A DNA stretch of 64,000 nucleotides from Chryseobacterium flavum (GCF_003385595.1 NZ_QNUE01000005.1:1-64000), one strand, 5' to 3'. Counted from the first letter of the stretch, positions 34,808 through 44,147 are shown. Numbers and translations are program-made. The notes: generated by a model from the sequence alone, not told the origin.

Positions 34808-35578
34808 TTATTCAACACCAGGAATACGGCAAATAGGCGGGCATGGCTTCGCCCAGTCATAGGTATTGGCAACAGTTAATGCACTGCTACCCGTATTTTC
34901 AAGATTTTCAAGAAAAGAAATAAAAATAAGCGTAACAAGCATTCTTTCATATATCTCATTATACCTTAGTCCGAATGAACATACTATTTTTGTCAGCCCC
35001 TTGTTTGACAGGCATAAATCTTCTGTGGGTACATAAAATTTTGTAAAAATCCGTGCTCCTTTGTAATCTGTGCATTCGCGGTAAAACCAGTCCATCCCTT
35101 CGTTTCTCCATCTTTCAATAGCTTCCACAGCTTTATCCTGCTCAAGGACAGGTTTACTGGAGATAGGGAATGACATATCCGCATTCTTATCAACACGCTG
35201 AAGATCTTTGGACAGGATTGCATTTTTCACAATAGTATACTGCTGGATTTCCTGCAGACTCAGATCATTTTCTAACGGACAAAGTACACAGCAGGGATAT
35301 TCTGCCATCTCTTTTTTATATCCATTTTGATCCATCGGATAGAGAATAAGGATCAGCCGATCTTTATACACTCCTGCTGCTGCACAAAATTCCTGGTATC
35401 CACTGTTAGCTCTCATCCAGTCCAGATGCGCTTTCCTGATTTCAAAAATATAGTTCGCAGGTATTAACCTCTTTAGTTCAGAAAAATTAGAAAGGTGCAA
35501 ACTCCATTGATCTGTTGCTGCCTTACATTCTTCTTTAGGAAGCATGAAATTTTCATTATCTAATATTGTCATAATCAT
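34808..35578 (-). CDS. Protein of unknown function, first gene of the two-component operon
   Basis: A soluble 256-aa protein that I do not recognise. It has no signal peptide or membrane segment. Several cysteines are scattered, with a pair in YPCCVLCPLEN and a C-terminal PCPPICRIPG motif with two more. The start could also be the ATG at 35572 or one further out; I chose 35578 by family-like length. It lies 14 bp upstream of the seven-helix protein, so the four genes down to the response regulator look like one operon. Function unknown. Confidence 0.6.
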   Translation of the reverse strand: MIMTILDNENFMLPKEECKAATDQWSLHLSNFSELKRLIPANYIFEIRKAHLDWMRANSGYQEFCAAAGVYKDRLILILYPMDQNGYKKEMAEYPCCVLCPLENDLSLQEIQQYTIVKNAILSKDLQRVDKNADMSFPISSKPVLEQDKAVEAIERWRNEGMDWFYRECTDYKGARIFTKFYVPTEDLCLSNKGLTKIVCSFGLRYNEIYERMLVTLIFISFLENLENTGSSALTVANTYDWAKPCPPICRIPGVE

Positions 35579-35636
35579 GGTTTTTAGTTGTATAAAAATA
35601 TACAAACTCCTCATGTTATGCAAATAAGAATTTTAA

Positions 35637-36257
35637 TTAATAATTTCTTACCGTAATATGATAACAACTTTGTTGCTTTTCTTTAATGTAATAAATTCTA
35701 CCAGAATTTGCATAGTACTTTAAAACTTTCTCCAAAGCAGCTTCCATTTTCGGGTTATATTTTAAAACATTATTGAATCTTACGTACGAAATATCAAAAG
35801 AATTACCATAATTGTGTGAGCTTATCCCCAAAGAAGCATTAGAATTCACTTTTCTCAGACGACACTGATCTTCAAGTGTTCTTGTAATGGATGACACAGT
35901 GAATGTTGCTCCTTTGGTATCTTTACTGAATTTGCTTCCTATTTTTTCCAGGGTAGTTTTTGCTTTGGAAACCATATAGGCCCGGCTATAATCCAGTTTC
36001 TGAACATGATATCCCTTTCCGCTTTTTTTTATTTTATGAAATTTCCCGTTGTTAATATACTTCTGAACAGTTTTTGTGTCTTTCAGCAACTTCACTCCAA
36101 AACTTTTTGAAGCATCAATATGGGGTTTGTAAAGAGCTGTAGGCTCAACTTTTATAACTGTTGAAAGATCATAGCAGGGAAGGGCTTTTTTAGCTGCCTG
36201 CGAATAATGTAAGGTATAAATAAAAGGTACAAAGACCACACAAAGAAACTTTCTCAT
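35637..36257 (-). CDS. DUF5715 family protein (VanY/LAS-like peptidase fold)
   Basis: A 206-aa exported protein (signal MRKFLCVVFVPFIYTLHYSQA). The C-terminal part has the LAS-peptidase style zinc site: SSITRTLEDQCRLRKVNSNASLG, then SSHNYGNSFDISYV (His and Asp ligands), and CYHITVRNY (His ligand). These are the elements of D-Ala-D-Ala carboxypeptidase VanY, in a shortened arrangement typical of DUF5715. A peptidoglycan role is likely but not shown. Separate gene. Confidence 0.85.
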   Translation of the reverse strand: MRKFLCVVFVPFIYTLHYSQAAKKALPCYDLSTVIKVEPTALYKPHIDASKSFGVKLLKDTKTVQKYINNGKFHKIKKSGKGYHVQKLDYSRAYMVSKAKTTLEKIGSKFSKDTKGATFTVSSITRTLEDQCRLRKVNSNASLGISSHNYGNSFDISYVRFNNVLKYNPKMEAALEKVLKYYANSGRIYYIKEKQQSCYHITVRNY

Positions 36258-36440
36258 TAACTCCTTTTAAATGACAAACAAAAGATAAAACAATTATGTT
36301 ATATCTTTCAATTCCGATAATAATACTATTTAAATAAATCCCAAACAAACTTCAAACCAAATTGTTGAATTTACATTTTTTACACTCCTATTTTTGAAAT
36401 ATTTTTTCAGATTTAACTTTTTACTTTAAGATATAAATTT

Positions 36441-36448
36441 TACATTTG
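36441..36448 (+). promoter_or_regulatory. -7 element of aqpZ (TACATTTG)
   Basis: It fully matches TAnnTTTG and lies 24 nt before the aqpZ ATG. A clear -33 TTTG is not visible. Confidence 0.5.
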
Positions 36449-36472
36449 AGATACATTTAAAAAATAAACAAC

Positions 36473-37192
36473 ATGATAAAAAAACTTTTTGCTGAATTTT
36501 TCGGCACATTTTGGCTTGTTTTCGGAGGTTGTGGAAGCGCTGTTTTTGCAGCCGGAGTTCCCGATATCGGCATTGGACTTTTAGGAGTTGCTTTAGCCTT
36601 CGGTCTTACAGTTCTCACTATGGCTTACGCTGTAGGGCATATTTCCGGGGGGCACTTTAATCCTGCTGTGTCTTTTGGTCTTCTGGCAGGTGGAAGGTTT
36701 TCGGCAAAAGATCTGGTTCCTTATATCGTAGCACAATGTCTGGGTGCTCTTGTCGCTGCAGGGTGTTTATACACGATCCTTAACGGGGCGGGAGCTGTAG
36801 ATTTTTCGAAGCCTGGTGATTTTGCAACCAACTTCTACGGGGAAGCCGTTTATAACGGAAAGGCATTTAGTATGGGGGCTGCATTTCTTGCCGAGTTTTT
36901 GTTAACAGCTTTCTTTCTTATTGTGATTATGGGAGCTACAGACAGATGGGCTAACGGAAAATTTGCCGGTATTGCTATTGGCCTTGCCCTTACCCTGATT
37001 CACCTGATCTCTATTCCGATCACCAATACTTCCGTGAATCCTGCAAGATCTCTTTCTCAGGCAGTATTTACAGGTGGGCTGGCTATGTCGCAGCTTTGGT
37101 TGTTCTGGGTTGCACCTATTCTGGGCGGGGTTGTAGGAGGATTAATTTACAAATTCCTGCTTCAGAGAGATACTAATGAAATAACAGATTAA
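36473..37192 (+). CDS. aqpZ: Aquaporin Z family channel
   Basis: A 239-aa water channel of the MIP family. Both NPA boxes are present, [11 protein letters not shown] in the first half and [11 protein letters not shown] in the second, with six membrane helices. The filter looks water-type rather than glycerol-type because the second NPA is NPAR with no Asp after it (GlpF has NPARD). The N-terminus [26 protein letters not shown] is typical of AqpZ. Its own promoter and terminator. Confidence 0.95.
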   Translation: MIKKLFAEFFGTFWLVFGGCGSAVFAAGVPDIGIGLLGVALAFGLTVLTMAYAVGHISGGHFNPAVSFGLLAGGRFSAKDLVPYIVAQCLGALVAAGCLYTILNGAGAVDFSKPGDFATNFYGEAVYNGKAFSMGAAFLAEFLLTAFFLIVIMGATDRWANGKFAGIAIGLALTLIHLISIPITNTSVNPARSLSQAVFTGGLAMSQLWLFWVAPILGGVVGGLIYKFLLQRDTNEITD

Positions 37193-37205
37193 CTGTATTA
37201 TAAAT

Positions 37206-37240
37206 AAAAATCCTGTCGCTGACAGGATTTTTTATTTTTT
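37206..37240. terminator. Bidirectional terminator between aqpZ and the MmcB-like gene
   Basis: A 10-bp perfect stem (AAATCCTGTC/GACAGGATTT) with a GCT loop and T-run on the right; the A-run at the left serves the minus strand. Confidence 0.85.
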
Positions 37241-37777
37241 GTTTTTAATTTCAAACGGGTTTTTAAAAATAAGTTCTTCATGTTTCCCTTTGATTTCCAT
37301 CTTGCGTTGAAGCAGGTTCAGCGCCATTTTTCTGATAAAAAGATCCTTATCGTTCAACTTCCAATAAGAGTCTTCATGAAGTTTCCTGGGGGCACGCAAC
37401 AGATAAAATTCTGTATCCCACGTATCAACATTGTGATAAAATTCAATTATTCCGCAGTGTTCCGGAATCAGGCTTTGATCCACCATTCCCATTGGCAATA
37501 AAAAGCTGAATGCATTACATACATAATCTCCACATGAAATTTTATCATGTTTCAAAAATTTTTCCCCGGTTTCTTTATTGAGATACGATTTTCTAAAATC
37601 ATTTTTAAAGTCGCTTTTTGAAAGCTTGATCTCTATTTCATGGCTGAATCCATCAGAATCAATAACAAGTATATCAGCTTCCCAATCAGCCTGAAAATAA
37701 TTGGTAAGAACAAGTTCTTTTTCAAAGTCACAATGCGAATGGATATAAGCATGAATAAGTTCTTCTATTTTGATCAT
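37232..37777 (-). CDS. MmcB-like PD-(D/E)XK nuclease-fold protein
   Basis: It is 181 aa. The core WEADILVIDSDGFSHEIEIKLSKSDFKND shows the D...E-x-K pattern of PD-(D/E)XK nucleases, and FLKHDKISCGDYVCNAFSFLLP follows. Similar to MmcB/DUF4326-like proteins, linked by some to mutagenesis or repair. The name is tentative, the fold more secure. Convergent with aqpZ. Confidence 0.7.
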   Translation of the reverse strand: MIKIEELIHAYIHSHCDFEKELVLTNYFQADWEADILVIDSDGFSHEIEIKLSKSDFKNDFRKSYLNKETGEKFLKHDKISCGDYVCNAFSFLLPMGMVDQSLIPEHCGIIEFYHNVDTWDTEFYLLRAPRKLHEDSYWKLNDKDLFIRKMALNLLQRKMEIKGKHEELIFKNPFEIKNKK

Positions 37778-37913
37778 TGGTAATCAATCATATGTTGTGC
37801 AATATAAAAGTATTAGTAACAAAAACCAAAGCCAGCACCAGGAGTTAAAATTACAAGAATTATAATCTTCAAAGATCAGCAAACGGAATGAAATCTTTAT
37901 GTTTTCTCCTTTC

Positions 37914-38894
37914 CTAACTTACCAGCAAACTGCATCCTCTGATGTCAGAGTGGTCTATTCTTCCGAGTACCTGAAACTTATTTCCGGTAATTTTTCCAAG
38001 ATCCTGAGTTGCTATAAAAGAACAGGAATGAATATTTGCAAGATCTATAATATTGATTGCTCCGGTTCTTCCGTCCTGTTCATACGCTAAAGGATCTTCT
38101 GCATTTCTGATCAGAATTCTCATCCATCCCGGACATTCATACTCATTATTTCCCAGAGAATACGCTTGTGAAAGAAGCTCTGTCATAGAATATTCTGAAT
38201 AGATTTTATCTGTCTTAAAACCTTCCTGCAGAATTTTCAGGAGCTCATCTTTTGTCATTTCTTCTTTACGTCCTTTCATTCCCCCTGTTTCTATAATTGT
38301 CAGATTTTGAGATCCGGAAACTGTTAAGTTAAGAGATTCTGCAGCATCTAAAAAATCAAGCAGGGCAAAGGATACTCCGAAAAGGATCACATTTTTATCA
38401 TGTAACTGATGTAATAGCTCAAAAAGTTCGGAATGATTATAAAGGAAATAACCGTTTTCAGGCTTTGCAGATTTTTTCATCAGATAATTTACCATATAGA
38501 TTAATGATGAATTCTGTCTCTCCAGATAACTGGGAAGCAATCCTAAAAAAATAAAGTCTTCCGGTTTTCCGATAAACTGTTCAAAACTCTTATAAATACT
38601 TTCTTCATACAAATTCTCATCTGCAATAAAGTGTCTCGAAAGATTCATCTGGGTCGTTCCTGAACTTTGAAAATACAGGCCCGCCGTCATATTCCGATCC
38701 AGAATTTTATGATTTTTGAACATCTCTATAGGCAGAAACGGAATCTTCAAGATGCTATCAACCTCATCGGGATTAATTTTCAAAAAATCAACAAACTGTC
38801 TGTATATTTCAATATTTTCATATTGATACCGAAAGGTTTTCAATGAAGCATCCAGGAATTCCTGCTCAGTTTGTATGTTGAATATATTTTCCAA
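37914..38894 (-). CDS. LuxE/PaaK-type acyl-activating protein
   Basis: A 326-aa protein of the LuxE (acyl-protein synthetase) family, an adenylate-forming fold in the ANL group. Visible: LKIPFLPIEMFKNHKIL, the phosphate-binding loop FQSSGTTQMNLSRHFI, VILFGVSFALLDFLD, LTIIETGGMKGRKEEMTKDEL, YSEYSMTELLSQAYSLGN, and the end GRIDHSDIRGCSLLV. In flavobacteria such genes often accompany O-antigen, arylpolyene or lipid clusters, but no partner lies here. The substrate is unknown. Confidence 0.82.
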   Translation of the reverse strand: MENIFNIQTEQEFLDASLKTFRYQYENIEIYRQFVDFLKINPDEVDSILKIPFLPIEMFKNHKILDRNMTAGLYFQSSGTTQMNLSRHFIADENLYEESIYKSFEQFIGKPEDFIFLGLLPSYLERQNSSLIYMVNYLMKKSAKPENGYFLYNHSELFELLHQLHDKNVILFGVSFALLDFLDAAESLNLTVSGSQNLTIIETGGMKGRKEEMTKDELLKILQEGFKTDKIYSEYSMTELLSQAYSLGNNEYECPGWMRILIRNAEDPLAYEQDGRTGAINIIDLANIHSCSFIATQDLGKITGNKFQVLGRIDHSDIRGCSLLVS

Positions 38895-39056
38895 TTTTTA
38901 AAACTTTTTTCCTTTTTTAACTCTGAAACTCAGATTTTCAAAGGGAATATTTTTTATTTCTATTTTTTTTTGCTTGAAAATTACACTTTGGTAAACTTCT
39001 TGCAATAACTTATCCGGAATATGGATTAAAAACAAGAATAAGCTTAGGTTTATTCG

Positions 39057-39083
39057 AAAATCACCTCTTTCAGGGGTGATTTT
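39057..39083 (-). terminator. Terminator after lpxH
   Basis: A 9-bp perfect stem (AAAATCACC/GGTGATTTT) with a 9-nt loop directly after the stop codon; the T-tail on the minus strand is short, that on plus is longer. Confidence 0.6.
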
Positions 39084-39084
39084 T

Positions 39085-39855
39085 TTATTTATCGTAAACT
39101 CTTAATTCAAAATCTTTTTCAAAAACACCAAAAGTATAATAGGAAATCCAGTCTCCAAGATTGATATATTTTGAATTATTTTCCAGTTCCAGCACCATTG
39201 GAAGGTGGCGATGTCCATATATGAAATAGTCAATTTTTTCGGTTTTCAGTTTTTCCTTGGAATAGATAATTAGGAATTCTTTATCCTCTCCCAGGAAAGC
39301 TTTATCTTCTTCTCCTGAAATCATTTTATTCTTTTGGGAAAGATATAAAGCAATTTTCATCGCAATATCCGGATGAAGCCATTTAAAAAACCATTGGGCA
39401 ACAGGATTGGTGAATAATTTTTTCATTCTTTTATATCCTTTGTCTCCGGGGCCTAATCCATCCCCATGGGCCAGTAAAAACTGTTTTCCTCCCATTTCAA
39501 AATATTGCTTCTGATAAAAAACAGTACATCCTATTTCTTCTTCCAGGTAATCTTTCATCCACAGGTCATGATTCCCAACAAAGAAATAAATATGAATTCC
39601 CTTGTCTTTCAGTTCTGCAATTTTCCCCAGAACCCGTACATAACCTTTAGGTACAACATGCTTCCATTCATGCCAGAAGTCAAAAAGATCGCCCATTAAA
39701 AACAAAACCTGGGCATCTTCTTTCACCTCATCCATCCAGCGTATAAATTTCTCCTCCCGCACCCGGCTTTCTTTGGGGGTTGGAGCCCCAAAATGCTGGT
39801 CTGAAGCGAAGTATACTTTTTTTCCAGGTTCTAAATTAATTATTGTTTTTAACAC
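39085..39855 (-). CDS. lpxH: UDP-2,3-diacylglucosamine diphosphatase (LpxH)
   Basis: A 256-aa metallophosphoesterase that splits UDP-2,3-diacylglucosamine to lipid X in lipid A synthesis. The metal motifs are complete: FASDQHFG (D-x-H), FLMGDLFDFW (GDxxD), FFVGNHDLWM (GNHD), LLAHGDGLGPGDKGYKRMKK and FIYGHRHLPM (GHxH). The DGLGPGDKGYKRMKK stretch fits LpxH rather than general phosphatases. It is followed upstream by queD with a 21-bp gap, so may share its transcript. Confidence 0.9.
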   Translation of the reverse strand: MLKTIINLEPGKKVYFASDQHFGAPTPKESRVREEKFIRWMDEVKEDAQVLFLMGDLFDFWHEWKHVVPKGYVRVLGKIAELKDKGIHIYFFVGNHDLWMKDYLEEEIGCTVFYQKQYFEMGGKQFLLAHGDGLGPGDKGYKRMKKLFTNPVAQWFFKWLHPDIAMKIALYLSQKNKMISGEEDKAFLGEDKEFLIIYSKEKLKTEKIDYFIYGHRHLPMVLELENNSKYINLGDWISYYTFGVFEKDFELRVYDK

Positions 39856-39876
39856 CGTCTGAGTTTTGTAAAGTCA

Positions 39877-40323
39877 TTATTGATTATCTTCTGCAAACCA
39901 TTCTCCATAAGAATTTTCGGTCTCATGAAGTTTAAGATAAGCCAGAGATATTCCGGCAGGAAGTTTTGATTTGATTTTTGCAGCAATAGCATACAACATA
40001 TTTTCACAGGTTGGCTGGAAACTACAATAGATTACTTTATGTCCTTTCTGCTCCAGATCATCTCCCAATTCCTTATGGGGTGATAAAGCATTAACAAGAA
40101 CCGCATGATCCCAGACATCTACAATTTCAGATTTTACAATACTTTTAATATCTCCAAAATCGACCACCATCCCGTTTTTGGGATTCTCTATATCGTTAAT
40201 TGGTTTTCCTTTCACTGTTACAAACAGCTTATAGGAATGTCCATGCATATTTTTACACTTCCCATCGTAATTGTAGAGCACATGTGCGGTTTCGAATGTA
40301 AAAATTTTTGTAATACGTATCAT
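39877..40323 (-). CDS. queD: 6-carboxytetrahydropterin synthase (QueD family)
   Basis: A 148-aa PTPS-fold enzyme that makes 6-carboxy-5,6,7,8-tetrahydropterin for queuosine synthesis. The zinc ligands are FETAHVLYNYDGKCKNMHGH (three His) and the catalytic Cys is in KCKNMHGHSY, the C-x3-H-x-H motif of QueD. Further DFGDIKSIVKSEIVDVWDHAVL and the Glu in LHETENSYGEW. I chose the ATG at 40323, six codons inside the longest frame, because a TATCTTTG box on the minus strand stands 4 nt before it. Confidence 0.92.
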   Translation of the reverse strand: MIRITKIFTFETAHVLYNYDGKCKNMHGHSYKLFVTVKGKPINDIENPKNGMVVDFGDIKSIVKSEIVDVWDHAVLVNALSPHKELGDDLEQKGHKVIYCSFQPTCENMLYAIAAKIKSKLPAGISLAYLKLHETENSYGEWFAEDNQ

Positions 40324-40327
40324 GTTG

Positions 40328-40335
40328 CAAAGATA
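40328..40335 (-). promoter_or_regulatory. -7 element of queD (TATCTTTG)
   Basis: A full TAnnTTTG match on the minus strand, followed by CAAC and the ATG; predicts a leaderless transcript for queD and perhaps lpxH. Confidence 0.5.
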
Positions 40336-40478
40336 TGACAAAACAGCTAAACACAGAAAAGACTGTTTCTATTACAATGATATTGAAATATACCTTTTAT
40401 CCATTCTGTGAACTTAATTATTATGAGGTTTAAAATTTTTACAGGTATGCTGAATTTAAATATTCTTCATCACCATGG

Positions 40479-40865
40479 TTATGATAAATTTTCCAGCCAG
40501 TTACTCCCCAGCCTTTTTATCTTTTTGGTTCCAGGATCAAATAAAACCCAAAGTGTGCTTGAATCCACTAAAAGCTCGTTATTACAATAGAATTCAACTT
40601 TTCGGGGTTGTTTAGCTCCTTCAGGAAACCCGGGATATGTTTTAACCGTAATACTATCATTCAGATAAGCTTGCTTTTTATATTGAATATGATGATCTAA
40701 AAGCATCCATGCATCATTGATATACTCCGTTCTCTGCTTTAACAGGTTCCAATGCTCCGCAGCTATTTCTTCCACCCAGTGAACATATTGCACGTTATTT
40801 ACATGGCCATTCTGATCTATATGCTCTTCCGTGACCCTGATTTCTTTCTGATATACTAAATCCAT
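40479..40865 (-). CDS. Acyl-CoA thioesterase (hotdog fold)
   Basis: A 128-aa single hotdog-domain protein. The start region EIRVTEEHIDQNGHVNNVQYVHWVEEIAAEHW matches the 4-hydroxybenzoyl-CoA/YbgC-type thioesterases (D-x-x-GHVNN-x-x-Y). The central Asp/Glu and LDHHIQYKKQAYLNDSITVKTYP follow. Probably hydrolyses acyl-CoA; the chain preference is unknown. Single gene. Confidence 0.88.
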   Translation of the reverse strand: MDLVYQKEIRVTEEHIDQNGHVNNVQYVHWVEEIAAEHWNLLKQRTEYINDAWMLLDHHIQYKKQAYLNDSITVKTYPGFPEGAKQPRKVEFYCNNELLVDSSTLWVLFDPGTKKIKRLGSNWLENLS

Positions 40866-40977
40866 TGTTTCATCGTCTTTACTATCAAATATATGAACTT
40901 CTACCTCAACTTTTGTATCACATCAAGGAGAATCTCCTTATAATTACATCTGTTTGCACTTACTGTAAAAGCTTCAG

Positions 40978-41010
40978 AAAAAAGAAAACCTTCCCGGAAA
41001 CAGGAAGGTT
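40978..41010 (-). terminator. Terminator of aceA
   Basis: An 8-bp perfect stem (AACCTTCC/GGAAGGTT) with an 8-nt loop and T-rich tail on the minus strand, about 37 bp past the aceA stop codon. Confidence 0.8.
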
Positions 41011-41047
41011 AACATCAAAAAATATGGAAAAAATGACGATTAATGAG

Positions 41048-42328
41048 TTAATGAAATTGTGCCGTTTCCGTAGAGTCTTTCATCGCAACAGTAGCAGAAG
41101 AACCGTTTGTAACAATATTCTGTACTTCATCAAAATACCCCGTCCCTACAAAAGACTGATGCTTCACTGCCCTGAACCCTTTCTGCTGCAATGCAAATTC
41201 ACGCTCCTGAAGTTCAGAATATCCTGCCATACCTCTTTCTTTATAAGCAGAAGCCAGTTCGAACATAGCGGTATTCAATGCATGGAATCCTGCTAAGGTG
41301 ATGAACTGGAATTTGTATCCCATTTTTGCAAGCTCCTCACGGAAAACAGACATTTCTTCAACACTAAGTTTTGCCGCCCAGTTGAAAGAAGGTGAACAAT
41401 TGTAAGCCAACATTTTACCCGGAAACATGGCATGAATTCCTTCCGCAAACTTTCTTGCCTGATCTAAATCCGGATTTGAAGTCTCCATCCAGATCAGATC
41501 TGCATAAGGAGCATAAGACAGCCCTCTGTCAATCCCTTGTTCCACCCCATTTCTTACTACATAAAATCCTTCGGAGGTTCTTTCTCCCGTTACAAATTTT
41601 TTATCTCTGTCATCAATATCTGAAGTCAGTAAATCCGCAGCATCAGCATCTGTTCTCGCAATAATAAGGCTTGGCACTCCTAAAACATCTGCTGCCAAGC
41701 GTGCTGCAATAAGCTTATTCACGGCTTCCTGGGTAGGAACCAATACTTTTCCGCCCAGATGTCCGCATTTTTTTGCAGAAGAAAGCTGGTCTTCAAAATG
41801 AACTGCCGCTGCTCCTGCTTCAATCATTTGTTTCATCAGTTCAAATGCATTAAGGTTCCCGCCAAAACCGGCTTCAGCATCAGCAATGATAGGAACCAGA
41901 TATTCTTTATTACCGGTTCCGCTTACTGACTGAATCTGATCTGCCCTTAATAAGGCATTATTAATTCTCTTTACTACAGCAGGCACTGAATTGGCAGGGT
42001 ATAATGACTGATCGGGGTACATTTCCCCGGACAAATTAGCATCCGCAGCAACCTGCCAGCCTGAAAGATAAATAGCCTCCAACCCCGCATCTACCTCCTG
42101 TACAGCCTGATTCCCTGTAAGTGCACCAAGCCCGGCTACATAATCCTGGCTATTTAATTTATCCCAGAATTTTTTGGACATTTCAGTAGCAATGGTATAA
42201 TCAATTTTATACGAACCTCTTAGTTTTAAAACTTCTTCTGCGGTATACGGCCGCTTTATACCTTTCCAACGTGGATTTGTCAGCCAATCTTGCTCTATCG
42301 CCCGGATTTGTTCTTGTCTTGATTTCAT
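41048..42328 (-). CDS. aceA: Isocitrate lyase
   Basis: A 426-aa glyoxylate-bypass enzyme splitting isocitrate into glyoxylate and succinate. The catalytic motif KKCGH (186-190, Cys188) is intact, as are the metal/substrate region [19 protein letters not shown], the [21 protein letters not shown] stretch, and [14 protein letters not shown]. The length is the short bacterial type. It is downstream of aceB on the same strand (119 bp between), so the two form the glyoxylate operon regulated from the aceB end. Confidence 0.97.
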   Translation of the reverse strand: MKSRQEQIRAIEQDWLTNPRWKGIKRPYTAEEVLKLRGSYKIDYTIATEMSKKFWDKLNSQDYVAGLGALTGNQAVQEVDAGLEAIYLSGWQVAADANLSGEMYPDQSLYPANSVPAVVKRINNALLRADQIQSVSGTGNKEYLVPIIADAEAGFGGNLNAFELMKQMIEAGAAAVHFEDQLSSAKKCGHLGGKVLVPTQEAVNKLIAARLAADVLGVPSLIIARTDADAADLLTSDIDDRDKKFVTGERTSEGFYVVRNGVEQGIDRGLSYAPYADLIWMETSNPDLDQARKFAEGIHAMFPGKMLAYNCSPSFNWAAKLSVEEMSVFREELAKMGYKFQFITLAGFHALNTAMFELASAYKERGMAGYSELQEREFALQQKGFRAVKHQSFVGTGYFDEVQNIVTNGSSATVAMKDSTETAQFH

Positions 42329-42447
42329 AATATTTGGATTTTGTTGATTAAAAATATTTTTAGCACACTGAAAAAGAGAATACAGAACTGAGAAACAATA
42401 TAATTGTTCCGTTTTATCGGTTTACAGTGTTATGATTATATAGCCTG

Positions 42448-44022
42448 CTAAATAAAAGGATATGCCTTTAAGGTTAAAAATTCTTCAAAATTTTCGGCAA
42501 ACACCAGTTCATTGAAAAGTTCTTTAGCCAGATTGAATTTGCCATTTTTAAAACGTTCTTCTCCGACATATTTTTCGATATTTTCCATTTCTTCGGTTTC
42601 CCATTGCAATATCATATTTCGTGTCAGCGTACGGTCGTCAGTTAAAACGGCTTCATTCTTCAGCCATTGCCAGATTTGTGTTCTTGATATTTCTGCGGTT
42701 GCTGCATCTTCCATCAGGTTATAGATTGCTGCTGCACCAATCCCCATCAGCCAGCTTTCAAGATAAAGAATTCCTACATTGATGTTTTTTCGTACTCCTT
42801 TCTCTGTAATTTCCCCTTTAGGGATTTCAAGCAGGTCATTTTCTTCAATATGATAGTCAAACTTTTTATCAATCTGATTTTTCGAAGGCATATACTGGTC
42901 AAAGACCTCTTTAGCAACAGACACCAATGCCGGATGAGCTACCCAGGTTCCATCATGCCCGTTTTTTACTTCACGTTCTTTGTCACTTCTGACTTTTTCA
43001 AAAGCAATCTTATTGGCTTCATGATCATCTTTTACAGGAATCTGTGCAGCCATCCCACCAATAGCATGTACATTCCTTTTATGACAGACATCAATCACCC
43101 TTTTTGAATAAGCACTCATAAAAGGGGAAGTCATGGTTACCTGATCCCGATCCGGAACTATAAATTCCGGAAGATTTCTGAATTTCTTGATATAGGAAAA
43201 AATATAATCCCATCTTCCGCAGTTCAATCCCGCACTGTGGTTTTTTAATTCATATAGAATTTCGTCAAGCTGAAATGAAGCAGTTATAGTTTCAATTAAA
43301 ACCGTGGCTTTTATTGTCCCCTGCGGTATCCCAAGATAATCCTGGGCAAAAACAAAAACATCATTCCACCATCGTGCTTCTTTGTAGTGTTCTAACTTGG
43401 GAAGGTAAAAGTAAGGTCCGCTGTTTTTTGCCAAAAGGCTTTTTATATTTCTGAAGAAGTAGATTCCAAAATCAGTTAGTGATCCGGAAGCTTCTTCTCC
43501 ATTAATTTCAATATGCTTTTCAGGAAGGTGCAAGCCACGAGGACGGACCAGTAGAACTGCAGTCTTTTCCTGAAGAGCATATACTTTTCCATTTTCATTG
43601 GTAAAATGAATGTTTCTGTTGATAGCATCTGACAAATTGATTTGTCCCTGAATACAGTTTTTCCAGGTTGGTGCGCTGCTGTCTTCAAAATCTGCCATAA
43701 AAGTATAGGCTCCCGAATTCAATGCATTAATAATCATTTTCCGATCAACAGGACCTGTAATTTCCACCCTCCGGTCTAATAAATCTTCCGGTAAGGAAGC
43801 ACACTTCCACTCTCCTTTTCTGATTTCTTCCGTTTCTTTTAAAAATCCCGGAAGATTACCCCGATCAAATTCCTTCTGAGCTTTTTTTCTTTCCTCTAAA
43901 AGCCCGGATCTTCTATCATTAAAATTCTGATGAAGTACAACCAGAAACTCAATCAAATCGGATGTCAGGACTTCTTCAAACTGCTCCGGATGATTAATCT
44001 TTAATTGTGTCTTAGTTTCCAT
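42448..44022 (-). CDS. aceB: Malate synthase A
   Basis: A 524-aa enzyme that condenses glyoxylate with acetyl-CoA to malate. Visible: the Arg-containing segment VLLVRPRGLHLPEKH, GPYFYLPKLEHYKEARWWNDVF with the metal Glu, IKATVLIETITASFQLDEIL with the metal Glu, HSAGLNCGRWDYIFSYIKKF, and WLMGIGAAAIYNLMEDAATAEI. The start at 44022 (METKTQ) is chosen over an upstream one because the -7 box (TATGTTTG, 44051-44058 minus) lies between them. An 18-22-bp palindrome lies just upstream, at its -33 region. Confidence 0.97.
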   Translation of the reverse strand: METKTQLKINHPEQFEEVLTSDLIEFLVVLHQNFNDRRSGLLEERKKAQKEFDRGNLPGFLKETEEIRKGEWKCASLPEDLLDRRVEITGPVDRKMIINALNSGAYTFMADFEDSSAPTWKNCIQGQINLSDAINRNIHFTNENGKVYALQEKTAVLLVRPRGLHLPEKHIEINGEEASGSLTDFGIYFFRNIKSLLAKNSGPYFYLPKLEHYKEARWWNDVFVFAQDYLGIPQGTIKATVLIETITASFQLDEILYELKNHSAGLNCGRWDYIFSYIKKFRNLPEFIVPDRDQVTMTSPFMSAYSKRVIDVCHKRNVHAIGGMAAQIPVKDDHEANKIAFEKVRSDKEREVKNGHDGTWVAHPALVSVAKEVFDQYMPSKNQIDKKFDYHIEENDLLEIPKGEITEKGVRKNINVGILYLESWLMGIGAAAIYNLMEDAATAEISRTQIWQWLKNEAVLTDDRTLTRNMILQWETEEMENIEKYVGEERFKNGKFNLAKELFNELVFAENFEEFLTLKAYPFI

Positions 44023-44050
44023 AACCTGTTGATTTTGTGATTTGATATTA

Positions 44051-44058
44051 CAAACATA
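44051..44058 (-). promoter_or_regulatory. -7 element of the aceB-aceA operon (TATGTTTG)
   Basis: A full TAnnTTTG match on the minus strand, 28 bp before the aceB ATG. The operator palindrome at 44074-44095 covers its -33 position, so a bound protein would block or modulate it. Confidence 0.6.
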
Positions 44059-44073
44059 AATAAAAATTTTCAC

Positions 44074-44095
44074 AATTAGCGAACGTTCGCTAATT
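44074..44095. promoter_or_regulatory. Perfect palindrome, probable operator between aceB and the XRE regulator
   Basis: A perfect 22-bp palindrome whose core is TTAGCGAACGTTCGCTAA, 15 bp upstream of the aceB -7 box. The 12-bp centre (GCGAACGTTCGC) resembles a second site at 44114-44125 (GCGAATAATCGC), which fits a dimeric regulator binding both sites. The GCGAA half-site stands out from the AT-rich surroundings. Confidence 0.65.
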
Positions 44096-44111
44096 TTTTT
44101 AAAAATTTATT

Positions 44112-44127
44112 ATGCGAATAATCGCAT
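44112..44127. promoter_or_regulatory. Second operator-like inverted repeat upstream of the XRE regulator
   Basis: ATGCGA-ATAA-TCGCAT, an interrupted inverted repeat. Its inner 12 bp share the GCGAA-N3-TCGC form with the first palindrome. It lies 8 bp before the regulator's -7 box (44136-44143), so autoregulation is likely. Confidence 0.55.
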
Positions 44128-44135
44128 CTATTATC

Positions 44136-44143
44136 TATATTTG
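44136..44143 (+). promoter_or_regulatory. -7 element of the XRE regulator (TATATTTG)
   Basis: A full TAnnTTTG match ending 4 nt before the ATG at 44148, which suggests a leaderless mRNA. No clear -33 element. Confidence 0.5.
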
Positions 44144-44147
44144 GATA

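Noticed and set aside
40865..41296. A 143-codon plus-strand frame
   Set aside because: Overlaps aceA antisense; the residues are not protein-like and there is no start context.
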